From Candidatus Thorarchaeota archaeon (GTDB taxonomy: Archaea > Asgardarchaeota > Thorarchaeia > Thorarchaeales > Thorarchaeaceae), in assembly GCA_021498125.1 (NCBI GenBank), contig JAIZWL010000008.1, forward strand, positions 43,795-107,794: DNA of 64,000 nt, written 5' to 3'. A program made the position numbers and the translations under genes. Within the stretch, counting starts at the first letter, position 1. Each line of letters opens with the position of its first letter. The notes beneath the pieces are model-generated. The model was not told where the DNA came from, did no database searches, and was given only the letters and a program-made list of their open reading frames with translations. This document shows positions 26,310-35,132 of the stretch, in pieces.

Positions 26310-26618
26310 ATGCTCGAATTGCATCTCTATGGTGTCCTCCGTCAGCTGGTCAACGGCAGTGTCCCAACTGAAGACACGATCCTGAATCTGCCCTACGTTC
26401 AAGGCGAGTCGTTCCACGGCCTTGTGCAGCGACTGGGTCTTTCGATGTCCGACCTCGGTGATTGTTTTGTTAATGGGACTCTTGTCCACGAGAACACGGT
26501 CTTGTCGGATGGCGATCGCATCGGCCTCTTTCCATTTAATATGGTCTTGCTCTGTGGGGGACAGCATCTGAAAGGTCATGGTTATACTCAATCGGATGTG
26601 GATGTCGATTATTACTGA
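26310..26618 (+). CDS. MoaD/ThiS-like ubiquitin-fold protein with extended tail
   Basis: 102 residues with the beta-grasp pattern of MoaD: LELHLYGVLRQL, then SFHGLVQRLGLS, VNGTLVHENTVLSDGDRI and GLFPFNM. The normal ending is a terminal Gly-Gly that is thiocarboxylated. Here the nearest Gly-Gly is in LLCGG, followed by 19 more residues (QHLKGHGYTQ...), so either the tail is removed or the protein does not carry sulphur. It overlaps the next MoaD-like reading frame region by position, with start and stop almost touching, indicating one transcript. A role with tungstopterin synthesis for AOR is inferred. Confidence 0.75.
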   Translation: MLELHLYGVLRQLVNGSVPTEDTILNLPYVQGESFHGLVQRLGLSMSDLGDCFVNGTLVHENTVLSDGDRIGLFPFNMVLLCGGQHLKGHGYTQSDVDVDYY

Positions 26619-26629
26619 TGGGGATCAGC

Positions 26630-26881
26630 ATGAGGATTAATGTCAAACTGTATGCTACACTGCGGCAGTTTGCGCCCGCCGACTTGGAAATTGGTGAGGC
26701 GTTCCCATTGGAGTTGCACAAGGGAACCGTCGGGGAAGCCATTGATAGGTTGGGGATACCTGAAGGGAAAGTCACTATTATCATGGTCAATGGCGTTCGG
26801 ACACAAGACCATTCGCATCAGTTGCAGGACGGTGATCTGCTGGTGCTCTTTCCACCAGTAGGTGGTGGTGCTATTGAGTAA
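26630..26881 (+). CDS. MoaD-like sulphur carrier
   Basis: 83 residues: MRINVKLYATLRQFAP, KGTVGEAIDRLGIPEGKV, VNGVRTQDHSHQLQDGDLLV, then FPPVGGGAIE. ATG 26630 has GGGGAT just upstream; an in-frame ATG at 26618 overlaps the previous stop codon. The Gly-Gly is followed by AIE, so a three-residue trim would be needed to expose it for adenylation and thiocarboxylation. In MPT synthesis MoaD donates sulphur to precursor Z; AOR neighbourhoods often carry such genes. No MoaE is visible here. Confidence 0.8.
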   Translation: MRINVKLYATLRQFAPADLEIGEAFPLELHKGTVGEAIDRLGIPEGKVTIIMVNGVRTQDHSHQLQDGDLLVLFPPVGGGAIE

Positions 26882-27031
26882 TATTCTCCCGCCTATTTTC
26901 GCTATTGATTTCTGTGCATCATTTTGTTGATGCCACATTAGAAACAAGCCTGTATTGAAAAAATCAGAATCAAAAAAGTATGTTACTCTTTACGCTAGCC
27001 TGTTTGTCACTAACCTGCTTATCTCCTTAAG

Positions 27032-29416
27032 TCATTTGGGATCATTCATCTGGAGTGCAAGTTCCATGGCCCAGATCGCAAGCGGACGCATATACATCGA
27101 CGCCCGGAAGCGCAGATCATGTGTCCACGCCTCTGGAGTCCTGAACCAATAGCCGCTCTTGTTGTAGACAACGTTATAGATCCCCTCTGCTGTCTTGAAC
27201 GCTTGCTTCCGTAGCCCCTCGAATATCATTAATGCGGCCAAGGCATAGGTCGTTCCTGTCCAGACTTCTGAGGACTGTATACTTGTTCTGTCAGGACTGC
27301 CATTCGGTCGCATTCCATTGATGGCACCAATCCGGCCATTCTCAAATTGCATGACATTGAACTCGAAGATCTTACGGAGCGACTTCATGGCCTTCTCAGG
27401 ATCGACGTACCGTTCCAGACCACTGGCGTGAGTGTAGAGGAGTCCGGATAGCATATCTGCCATGATACTGTTGCTATGTTTGCCTCCGCTGGAGTCGAAG
27501 TTAAAGTACTCGCCGTTCCATAGTTTCTCATCGAATGAGACCTTGCCCTTTCTGTAGATCTCGCGGTACTTGTCTGCGGTCTCTTTGTCGCCCATGACCT
27601 TTGCCATTTCTATCATTGCATCGGCCGCCGCAAGGTACAGACCACCGCAATATGCACTGGCTCCTCTCATCACCCAGACATCATAAGTCTGATCGGGGAA
27701 GCCCTCGTTCTCAGGTAGTCCGTCATCGTCCTTGTCAAACTGATCAATATATTCCATTGCCACTCTCACACTTGGCCAACAGTACTCGAGGAATTCCTTG
27801 TCTTGGGTAATGACAAAATCTCTGTAGACCTGAAGTACATACTTTGTGTTGAGGTCCTTCCAGCGGCTGACATCTTGAGCGTTGTATGCATTGGTCACGT
27901 GCCAAGGATCTTCGAGGGGTGCGCCAAGATCATGAGGTACTACACCAAAGGGTTTTCGCGGAGCTTTGTCTCCATCAAAGAGAAGCATTCTCTCTCTTGG
28001 GTCGTTGATCAAGACCGCCTGTGTAAAGTCCCGCTGGATGGACTTTTCCAGTTCCGGCCAATTTCTGAGCAGAGCGAATGAGGCGTAGTAATGAACATCA
28101 TAGGTATTGTAGAACGGATAATCAAAGCATTCTAGATATGCGAATCGGCCAATGCCTTCTTTCGATGGGCCGCTCTCAACAGATCCCGCTTCCCATGCGG
28201 TCCCACCGTCAACAAGATAGTAGAGTTCGTTGAAGAGGGCGGTCTTGAACCAGTCCGGCCATTCTCTCGTGATGATTGACTGCTGCCACTTGGTGATCTC
28301 TCTATCCCAGTCTTGCCACTTGTCCAGTGCAAGTCGTGCTATTTTGATAGCATTATCTCCTGATACATCAAAGAAGCGGGTGTAGCGCCGATACCATTCT
28401 CGCCCCTGACCAAACCGCATAATCGGAATGTCCCATGAGATCACGAAGGTGACCTCTTTTTTCTCGAATGGGAGAATGGTCGTCTTGGAGTTGATAGCAC
28501 TTCCAAACGGGCGGTCATTGTGAAATGTCACATACGGTCTGTCATCAAGGAAACCCTTGCTCTCGAATGGAAACCAGATCTCTCCGCCATGGCCACTTGT
28601 ATCAAATTGCTCACATATCGATAATTGCGAGTCGTGGCCTTCTGCTCCAATACCAAAAGACACTGGATAGACTTCCTCGGTTCTTGCATGAGCAAGCTCA
28701 AGCAGTGCACGCGAGTCGGAAACAGAACCACTCACGTAATCTTTTGGATGCGCTCGTCTGAACGGATTAATGGCGTTTTCCCAAGTCAACATCAACGAGA
28801 TATCAAGAGGTCTCTTGCCAATATTCTCCATCGTCCAGTGAAAGACCCCAACTGGATACGAACTCTCTTGATAGTTTCCACCAATCACTGGTGAGAGCTG
28901 CTTGCAGACAAGACGTAGATCATGGTCTTCGAAATTGTACTCTGTCCAAGCTCGTGGAAACAATGCATGATAGGTTGCTCGTTCCGGATTCATCCCCCAG
29001 CTCCATGTCTGTAGCCTCTGAGGAGGTTGCGGTCTTGGATTTAGGGTCTGAGTAAAGATTTTACCATCTCTCTCAATACGAATATGGAACTGATTTGGGA
29101 CCGATGGATAGTAGATGTGTTGCCCTATCTCGAGATGCCATCTGGCAAAGTCACCTCTATAGGTCCGACCTATGCTTCCTGCTCCCAAGCCTCCGATTGG
29201 AATTCCCTGATTGACCCCATCATCGATCATCTTGACTGAAAATCCTTGAGGTGGTTCGGCTCCTGTGCCTGCGATTTTTGCTTGTTTTTTAATCCGGAGA
29301 AATAACGGCAACATCCGTAATGCCATTCGCCATGGATAGCGTCTTGATTTTCCCGGTTTTGAGGGGGCTTCATCAAGCCTGCGTGTCCATGTGCAGGGAG
29401 GAATCTTTTCAGTCAC
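27032..29416 (-). CDS. GH116-family beta-glycosidase (GBA2/SSO1353-like)
   Basis: 794 residues, close to the usual length. The N-terminal beta-sandwich starts near 65 (GIPIGGLGAGSIGRTYRGDF) with the family's TWENAINPF. The C-terminal (alpha/alpha)6 barrel contains FNELYYLVDGGT, whose Glu397 matches the catalytic nucleophile, and GFPDQTYDVW, where an Asp (575 or 579) should be the acid/base. The C-terminus has EVWTGTTYALAALMI. Family members cleave beta-glucosides or beta-xylosides, including glucosylceramide in animals. No signal peptide is visible, so it is probably cytoplasmic. GTG start at 29416. Confidence 0.88.
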   Translation of the reverse strand: MTEKIPPCTWTRRLDEAPSKPGKSRRYPWRMALRMLPLFLRIKKQAKIAGTGAEPPQGFSVKMIDDGVNQGIPIGGLGAGSIGRTYRGDFARWHLEIGQHIYYPSVPNQFHIRIERDGKIFTQTLNPRPQPPQRLQTWSWGMNPERATYHALFPRAWTEYNFEDHDLRLVCKQLSPVIGGNYQESSYPVGVFHWTMENIGKRPLDISLMLTWENAINPFRRAHPKDYVSGSVSDSRALLELAHARTEEVYPVSFGIGAEGHDSQLSICEQFDTSGHGGEIWFPFESKGFLDDRPYVTFHNDRPFGSAINSKTTILPFEKKEVTFVISWDIPIMRFGQGREWYRRYTRFFDVSGDNAIKIARLALDKWQDWDREITKWQQSIITREWPDWFKTALFNELYYLVDGGTAWEAGSVESGPSKEGIGRFAYLECFDYPFYNTYDVHYYASFALLRNWPELEKSIQRDFTQAVLINDPRERMLLFDGDKAPRKPFGVVPHDLGAPLEDPWHVTNAYNAQDVSRWKDLNTKYVLQVYRDFVITQDKEFLEYCWPSVRVAMEYIDQFDKDDDGLPENEGFPDQTYDVWVMRGASAYCGGLYLAAADAMIEMAKVMGDKETADKYREIYRKGKVSFDEKLWNGEYFNFDSSGGKHSNSIMADMLSGLLYTHASGLERYVDPEKAMKSLRKIFEFNVMQFENGRIGAINGMRPNGSPDRTSIQSSEVWTGTTYALAALMIFEGLRKQAFKTAEGIYNVVYNKSGYWFRTPEAWTHDLRFRASMYMRPLAIWAMELALQMNDPK

Positions 29417-29585
29417 TTTAGACAGCTCTAGATACTACAGCTCTCCGTAAGTATAATCTTTTATGGTCGTTCACAAAATAGGTTGGTCTTTTTGAAGACC
29501 CTTACTTGCCATGGTCCTATTTTGCAAAACTATAACTAGGGCCGATGTCCTTACTCTACATAGAGTAGCGTTTGGTGAATCTATC

Positions 29586-30614
29586 ATGAGGGTCTGCCCC
29601 AAATGTGGTAAAGCTAATCGTCCTGAGAGAAAGTACTGCATTCGATGTGGCGCCAAGCTTGTGGCTAAGCCACGAAAAAGAAAGCCGAAGGTTGCGGTTC
29701 CTGAAACCGGTCGAGTCGTCACCGGAGCTGCTGTTGCGGCAGCAGAGGCAGATGCGATAGCAGATGTACAAGCACAGGCAGCGACAGAAACCAAGTCGTC
29801 GCATACCGAAGTTGTTGAAGAGCAATGGGTTCGCCCCTCCCAAGTGTCACGTGATCGTGTACGTACCACAGGCAAGAGGCGTCAACAATCGGAATTGGAG
29901 AAGGCACGTGAGGCGTTCAAGAAGGCCGAGAGCATGGGCATTGAGGAGAGGATGCTTCGGGCAAGTGAGGTCAAAGAACTGTTTGACGAAGTGGGGACCC
30001 CCGCTTCTTCGGACGCTGCACCATCTCCGGGGGGGGCCGAATCCGAGGCGATTACTTCAGAACCAATCCATACTATTGATGCTGGAGCAATAGATGATTC
30101 TGAGGTGATGTTATTGGGTACGATGTCCCCAATGGTTGATTCGACAGGAGGGAGCGCAATGGCCTCATCGATCACATCTGCTCCGCCACCTGCAAGTACC
30201 GCCCCTGAACTTACATCCTCGTTGTATGATTCTGTGGAAGTCGATGAGAGCAAGTTACCTACCGTCACTCCTGAAGAAACACCAGTTGTTGAAGAGGCGG
30301 TTCCAGTCAAGGTGGAGGCTCCTAAACCGCCTACAACTGTGATCGAGGCAAAAGACGAGGATGAGGCAGAGGTTCGTGTGTGCCCCCAGTGTGGTACTAT
30401 CATGTATGTGGACACATTCGAATATCCCCCTGAAGTCTATGCAGAGATGGGCAACTCTCGCTTGAAGCAGGCAAGGTTCTTTGTAGTTCAGGGAAAGTAT
30501 GAGCAGGCAAGGAAGGTCATCCGGATCGCTCGGGCATTATTCACCCGTGCCCATGATGAAAAAGGTCTTGAGCAGTCTGACAAACTCATCGAGTCTCTTG
30601 CACGGTCGGCATAG
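29586..30614 (+). CDS. Zinc-ribbon protein with long disordered linker and helical C-terminus
   Basis: 342 residues from ATG 29586; GGTG lies 9 bases upstream, and an in-frame ATG at 29511 would add 25 residues without similarity to anything. An N-terminal zinc ribbon (VCPKCGKANRPERKYCIRCG) is followed by a basic patch, about 200 low-complexity residues rich in Ala, Pro, Glu and Ser, a second Cys pair (VRVCPQCGTIM), and a TPR-like helical end (SRLKQARFFVVQGKYEQARK, VIRIARALFTRAHDEKGL). Such proteins often act as scaffolds. No specific function can be assigned. Confidence 0.7.
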   Translation: MRVCPKCGKANRPERKYCIRCGAKLVAKPRKRKPKVAVPETGRVVTGAAVAAAEADAIADVQAQAATETKSSHTEVVEEQWVRPSQVSRDRVRTTGKRRQQSELEKAREAFKKAESMGIEERMLRASEVKELFDEVGTPASSDAAPSPGGAESEAITSEPIHTIDAGAIDDSEVMLLGTMSPMVDSTGGSAMASSITSAPPPASTAPELTSSLYDSVEVDESKLPTVTPEETPVVEEAVPVKVEAPKPPTTVIEAKDEDEAEVRVCPQCGTIMYVDTFEYPPEVYAEMGNSRLKQARFFVVQGKYEQARKVIRIARALFTRAHDEKGLEQSDKLIESLARSA

Positions 30615-30619
30615 ATGGT

Positions 30620-31411
30620 CTAAGCGTGTTTCCACAGATCCCGGAATTTTTTGGCCTCGCCCGGGAACAGGCTTGGATCTGCAGCCATCATGAGGAACTT
30701 CCCGTCATAGCCGCGCTTCTTCAGTTCGGAAAAGATGGGTATGAAATCGATTCGCCCCTCGCCCATGGGCAGATGCAGGTCATATTCGTGGGCCAGGGCG
30801 CGGACCTTTTCACGTGAGAGTGGTCCTCTCTTTCGCAGCTCCACGATTTCTTGGACCATATCTTGCCCAAAATTGTCATGGACATTGACCATTGCGATCC
30901 GGTTATAGAAGAACTGGATGTGAGATAGAGTTCTATTGGTCATGGCCATGATTTGTCCGTGACCGATATCGAGTGCCATCATCATGCAAGGCTGGGCATC
31001 AAAGAGCAAGGCCATTTCAGTGTAGAGGAGTCCCAAGTTCTCGATCGCCAAGGTGACTCCTGCATTACGAGCCGCTTCACATGCGGGTCTAATGCCGTGT
31101 AGGAATTGATCGATATCCTCATCGGTGTAGAAGAGGCTTGATAGGGTGGTGTGGATCGTCACAAGTTCCGCTTCCATTCTTCTTCCGAGGTCTATGTAGG
31201 GGAGGATCTCACGGCTGACATCCACTGGTTTCCACTCTGGTGAACTGGGGAGATGCAGCGTACACGGGATACCTTCTCTTGTCAGAAGAGTCCTTGCTTG
31301 CTCGAAGTTGATCGTATGTTTGGAGTCCATACGAAGATCAACGAAATCCGCACCGTTATTGATGGCTTGTTCTATCTGTTGATTGGTTCTTGCGAACGTT
31401 CCCACCTGCAT
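30620..31411 (-). CDS. TIM-barrel sugar-phosphate isomerase/epimerase-like protein
   Basis: 263 residues from ATG 31411, chosen because TAGGTG lies 7 bases upstream; 31435 is an in-frame alternative. It has the xylose-isomerase-like (AP endonuclease 2) barrel pattern: GADFVDLRMD, ELVTIHTTL, VTLAIENLG (metal-binding Glu), MALDIGHGQ (Asp/His), MVNVHDNFG (His) and LPMGEGRIDF (Glu). These are the metal ligands of the fold. The substrate is unknown. It ends 6 bases from the stop of the convergent zinc-ribbon gene. Confidence 0.8.
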   Translation of the reverse strand: MQVGTFARTNQQIEQAINNGADFVDLRMDSKHTINFEQARTLLTREGIPCTLHLPSSPEWKPVDVSREILPYIDLGRRMEAELVTIHTTLSSLFYTDEDIDQFLHGIRPACEAARNAGVTLAIENLGLLYTEMALLFDAQPCMMMALDIGHGQIMAMTNRTLSHIQFFYNRIAMVNVHDNFGQDMVQEIVELRKRGPLSREKVRALAHEYDLHLPMGEGRIDFIPIFSELKKRGYDGKFLMMAADPSLFPGEAKKFRDLWKHA

Positions 31412-31500
31412 TAGCCAGCACCTACTTATGTTCACAGGGTCGTACTTTTGTTAGTTTTGGTCATTTACTACATTTTATGATTTGTGTGCGACTCTCGATA

Positions 31501-31509
31501 GTTTTATCT
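31501..31509 (+). promoter_or_regulatory. Probable TATA box for the first small GTPase gene
   Basis: GTTTTATCT lies 35-43 bases before the ATG at 31544, the right distance for an archaeal promoter with a very short leader. Confidence 0.4.
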
Positions 31510-31543
31510 TGTGGTCTCACTAACTCCTATTTGAAAGGTTGCC

Positions 31544-32084
31544 ATGGAGAGTAGTATAGCTGTCACAACCCCCCGATTTCCTATTTAAATTGGTATTTCT
31601 TGGCGAAGGAGCCGTCGGTAAGACCAGTCTCGTCGGTAGATACGTCTACGATAGCTTTGAGGGTGATTATCTGGCAACTATTGGTACACATATCCATGTC
31701 AAGTCGATCCAGATCGACGACACGCTTGTCAAGTTGGTCATCTGGGACATTGCTGGTCAGGACGACTTTAAGCGGTTGCGGAAGGCCTACTATCAGAATG
31801 CCAGTGGCGCATTCTTCGTCTTTGATACCACACGTCCCGAAACACTCGATCGCTTTGACGGCTGGATTGAAACCCTGTTCAGTGTGACCGGGAAGATTCC
31901 TCTTGTGCTTGTGGAGAATAAGATTGATCTGCCCTCACAGATCTCCGAGGACCGGGCCAAAGAGATTGCCAGTAAATTGGGTTGCACATACGTGAAGACA
32001 AGCGCAAAGGATGATCAGAATGTAGAGGACGCATTCATCAAGTTGACGCGCCAGATATTAGAGAGGGCACGAGAACGACTTTAA
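31544..32084 (+). CDS. Ras/Rab/Arf-like small GTPase, copy 1 (frame problem in a C6 run near its start)
   Basis: G-motifs are all present: GEGAVGKTS (G1), a Thr in switch I (ATIGTH), WDIAGQ (G3), NKID (G4) and TSAK (G5). From TTG 31590 the frame gives 164 residues starting too late, inside the first beta strand. In the frame beginning at ATG 31544 the N-terminus would be MESSIAVTTP but runs into TAA at 31586. Removing one C from the C6 run at 31569-31574 joins them as ...VTTPDFLFKLVFLG, matching the paralogue's ATPDYVFKLVFLG. Thus either the sequence has one extra C or the gene has a frameshift. There is no C-terminal Cys, so no prenyl anchor. Likely role: intracellular signalling or trafficking switch of Asgard type. 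Confidence 0.85.
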
Positions 32085-32156
32085 TCTGCTCTCATCGATG
32101 AATTCCAAAGACTTATTCGGCAGTTCACACAACAAACTCTTGGTGTTCAACGAGAC

Positions 32157-32690
32157 ATGGAACCTGCCACACCCGACTACGTATTCAAGCTTGTCTTTCT
32201 AGGAGATACTGGTGTAGGTAAGACCAGTCTCGTGCAGAGGTATGTCTACGATAGCCTCCCAATAGAAGTGGGTACAACAATCGGGGCCATGCTTCATGTC
32301 AAGATGCTGCGTCATCGGGACATGACCTACAAGCTTGTCATCTGGGATCTGGGTGGTCAGGATGCCTTCGCCCAGCTGAGGGAGCAGTACTGTTCTCAGG
32401 CAAGTGGAGCGTTCTTCGTCTTTGACCGTACACGTCCCGATACTCTTGAACATATTGATGATTGGTTGAACGCTCTCTATTCGGCCGCAGGGAAGGTTCC
32501 AATTGTCATGGTTGAGAACAAGATTGATCTTGAAAGCGTTGTGGACCCTATGCGCGTCATGGAGCTTGCCGAGAGCAAGGCGAATCGTCTCATACAGACG
32601 AGTGCGCTTGAGAACAAGAATGTGGATCTTGCCTTTGCTGGGCTCTTAGAGGCAATTCGTCAATTCCGTTCTGAGCGTGGATTCGAATAG
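32157..32690 (+). CDS. Ras/Arf-like small GTPase, copy 2
   Basis: 177 residues: GDTGVGKTS (G1, 16-24), TTIGA (switch I), WDLGGQ (G3; the Arf-type GGQ, against AGQ in copy 1), NKID (G4) and TSAL (G5). It is 70 bases downstream of copy 1, same strand, with clear similarity throughout (YVYDS, SGAFFVFD, TRP, VPIVMVENKIDL), so they arose by duplication. No lipid-modification site is visible. Asgard archaea are known for large families of such GTPases; specific partners are unknown. Confidence 0.92.
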   Translation: MEPATPDYVFKLVFLGDTGVGKTSLVQRYVYDSLPIEVGTTIGAMLHVKMLRHRDMTYKLVIWDLGGQDAFAQLREQYCSQASGAFFVFDRTRPDTLEHIDDWLNALYSAAGKVPIVMVENKIDLESVVDPMRVMELAESKANRLIQTSALENKNVDLAFAGLLEAIRQFRSERGFE

Positions 32691-32694
32691 GTTT

Positions 32695-33381
32695 TCAGTG
32701 TGGCCCTTCGTCCGCTTGACCTTTGTACGCCAGTCCTAGTTTCCGTCTCTTTCCCGTATGGACGTAGATCGCTCGTTCCGCGATGGAAAATGCATGGTCT
32801 GCTGCACGTTCGCAATATCTTCCTACGATTATGTAGTACATTGACATTGATGTGATGCCACTCATCTTCTTGAGAAAGCCTATGATCTCCTCGAACATCG
32901 CCACAGTCTCTTTATCCGACTGAGCCTCCATCTCTTCCAGCTTGTCAATCTCTGAGAGATCACCTTCCAGTAAGGCCTTTATTGCAATATCGAGTGTCTT
33001 CTTTGCCAGTTTCGCCATCAATGGGATCGACTCGAGTTCCTTGTAGTGCTTCAAGTCTTTGGCGAGCTCTGCGATATGTGCCACCTTGTATGCATATCTT
33101 CCAATTCGGTACAGGTGAAGAGACACAAAATTATAGGAGGCGAGAGCACGAAGGTCACTTGCCACTGGCTGTCTGCGCACGATGGTTTCAAAGACGTTGT
33201 CCTCGATCTTAATACCGAGCTCTTCTATCTCATCCGAGATCTTTTGAACCTCATGTGATATCTCAGGGTTGAGTTCCTTGAATGCCTCGATCGACCTCAT
33301 AAATGCATGACCTGCGAGTTCATACATTCGATAGACTCGTCCCCTTATCTCTTCCATATAGAACTCAAGTTGACTTCTCAT
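32695..33381 (-). CDS. phoU: Phosphate-uptake regulator PhoU
   Basis: 228 residues, two PhoU repeats: RMYELAGHAFMRSIEAFKEL with ERRQPVASDLRALASYNFVS-like (IVRRQPVASDLRAL), and a second half with AKKTLDIAIKALLEGDL and YYIIVGRYCERAADHAFSIA. PhoU binds metal clusters on its surface and dampens PstSCAB transport and signalling. ATG 33381 has AGGTGAG 5 bases upstream; GTG 33390 is in frame. It is the last gene of the pst operon, about 10 bases after pstB. Confidence 0.9.
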   Translation of the reverse strand: MRSQLEFYMEEIRGRVYRMYELAGHAFMRSIEAFKELNPEISHEVQKISDEIEELGIKIEDNVFETIVRRQPVASDLRALASYNFVSLHLYRIGRYAYKVAHIAELAKDLKHYKELESIPLMAKLAKKTLDIAIKALLEGDLSEIDKLEEMEAQSDKETVAMFEEIIGFLKKMSGITSMSMYYIIVGRYCERAADHAFSIAERAIYVHTGKRRKLGLAYKGQADEGPH

Positions 33382-33390
33382 TTCTCTCAC

Positions 33391-34161
33391 CTATCCTATT
33401 CTTCCCGTGATGAACGCTTCTGTACGTTCGTCTTTTGGTGCAACTGCGATATGCTTTGTCTTGCCAAACTCAATGAGGTCGCCAAGATACAAGAATGCCG
33501 CAAAGTCTGAGACCCTGAATGCTTGCTGTACATTATGCGTTACTAGAATTATAGTGTAATCCTTCTTCAATTGTATGATTAGGTCCTCGATCTTTCCCGC
33601 GCTTATTGGGTCTAATGCGGACACTGGCTCATCCATGAGGAGGACTGGGGGGTCTACTGATAATGCACGGGCAATGCAAAGCCGCTGTTGTTGTCCACCG
33701 GAGAGTAGAGTGGCCGGATGGTCAAGCCTATCTTGAACCTCATCCCATAATGCAGCTCTGCGTAACGAGTCTTCCACGATCTTCTCTAACTTGTCTTCGT
33801 CACGGATACCATGCAATTTGGGGCCAAAGGTAATGTTGTCACGAATTGACATGGGAAATGGATTGGGTCGTTGAAAGACCATTCCGACTCGGCGTCTGAG
33901 ACTATAGACATTCGCCTCTGGATTGTATATGTTCTTGCCCTCGATGAGGATTTCTCCTTTCATTCGAAAGTTAGCCACATTATCATTGAGTCTATTGACG
34001 CTGCGCAGGAGCGTACTCTTTCCGCACCCTGAAGGACCCATGATCGCTGTCACTGAATTATCCTCAAAGTAGCAGCTGATGTCTTTGAGAATGTGCTTTT
34101 TGCCAAACCATGTATTGAGGCTCCTGACCTCAATCTTATGTTCCCAATCGGTCTTGTTCAT
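33391..34161 (-). CDS. pstB: Phosphate ABC transporter ATP-binding protein PstB
   Basis: 256 residues from ATG 34161. It contains MGPSGCGKST (Walker A), SIRDNITFGP, LSGGQQQRLCIARAL (ABC signature), LLMDEPVSALD (Walker B) and the switch His in VTHN. The last base of the pstA stop codon is the first base of this ATG (TAATG), showing translational coupling and excluding a longer N-terminus. It powers import of phosphate through PstCA. Confidence 0.95.
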   Translation of the reverse strand: MNKTDWEHKIEVRSLNTWFGKKHILKDISCYFEDNSVTAIMGPSGCGKSTLLRSVNRLNDNVANFRMKGEILIEGKNIYNPEANVYSLRRRVGMVFQRPNPFPMSIRDNITFGPKLHGIRDEDKLEKIVEDSLRRAALWDEVQDRLDHPATLLSGGQQQRLCIARALSVDPPVLLMDEPVSALDPISAGKIEDLIIQLKKDYTIILVTHNVQQAFRVSDFAAFLYLGDLIEFGKTKHIAVAPKDERTEAFITGRIG

Positions 34162-35132
34162 TATACTATCCTCCTCGTGATCTTTCGTGAGGCATAGTTT
34201 GCTACGATGTCTACAGCCAGTACGATCAGCAAGAGTGCCAGTGCTGTACTGTGCGCACGCATCTGAAGGTATGGTCTTGGGTCTGAAATGTAGGCCCAGA
34301 TCGTGAAGGGCATTGATGCCACCCATGACCCTGGCCCAACGAGGCTTGTCGGTGCTCCTAAATTGTTCCCAGCAGTAAAGATCAGAGGTGCGGTCTCACC
34401 CATGACCCGTCCTATTGCAAGTAAGACCCCTGTGATGATTCCGGGAAATGCCGCTCGGATCGTGATACTCCAAGTCGTCTTCCATTTGGTGGCACCAAGT
34501 GCTAATGATGCCTCCCTCAAGCTCAGCGGAACTTGCTTGAGTGCCTCCTGAGTGGTCCGCATGACGGTTGGTATCATCATGAACGCAAGGGTAAGTCCTC
34601 CCGCCACCATCCCCATGCCGATGTTTAGATAGAACACCAAGAACGTAAAGCCAAAGGCTCCAAAGACAATGGACGGAATACCTGCTAATACATCCGCCGC
34701 GAATTCTACGATTTCCCGCATCCGGCCCGGACGCGAATACTCATTGATGTAGACTGCTCCGAATATGCTCAGTGGAATCCCAACAGCCGCTGCTATTGCA
34801 ACGAGTGTGCCAGTTCCGACGATCGCGTTCAAGACCCCTCCCATAAGCCCGACGCCCGGGTAGGTAGTGAAGAGCTCAATGCCTTGTCCCGGACCTGTTC
34901 CAAGAAGATCGGCAAGTCCGATTGAGGCGATTTCTGCAATGAGCATGAAGAATGGAGCTATGGCCACGAGAATCATCAGAGCAAAGAGACCCTTGAACAG
35001 CCAGTCCGACACATCGCGGCGAGTGGCATGGCGTACTTTATGCAACATCGACCTAGTGTTCTGAGGAACGTCACTTATTATTTTATTAATACGTTCAAGT
35101 CTGCTACCGTTCTGTTCCTCTGTCATGATCAT
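34161..35132 (-). CDS. pstA: Phosphate ABC transporter permease PstA
   Basis: About 323 residues from ATG 35132, which overlaps the pstC stop as ATGA. Six hydrophobic segments; the ABC permease EAA loop is EASLALGATKWKTTWSITIR with PGIITGVLLAIGRVMGETAP after it, typical of PstA. It forms the membrane channel with PstC. Confidence 0.92.
   Translation of the reverse strand: MIMTEEQNGSRLERINKIISDVPQNTRSMLHKVRHATRRDVSDWLFKGLFALMILVAIAPFFMLIAEIASIGLADLLGTGPGQGIELFTTYPGVGLMGGVLNAIVGTGTLVAIAAAVGIPLSIFGAVYINEYSRPGRMREIVEFAADVLAGIPSIVFGAFGFTFLVFYLNIGMGMVAGGLTLAFMMIPTVMRTTQEALKQVPLSLREASLALGATKWKTTWSITIRAAFPGIITGVLLAIGRVMGETAPLIFTAGNNLGAPTSLVGPGSWVASMPFTIWAYISDPRPYLQMRAHSTALALLLIVLAVDIVANYASRKITRRIV

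Noticed and set aside
26955..27152. Plus-strand 65-codon frame beside MoaD-like genes
   Set aside because: It overlaps the end of the GH116 gene and has no ribosome-binding site or recognisable domain.
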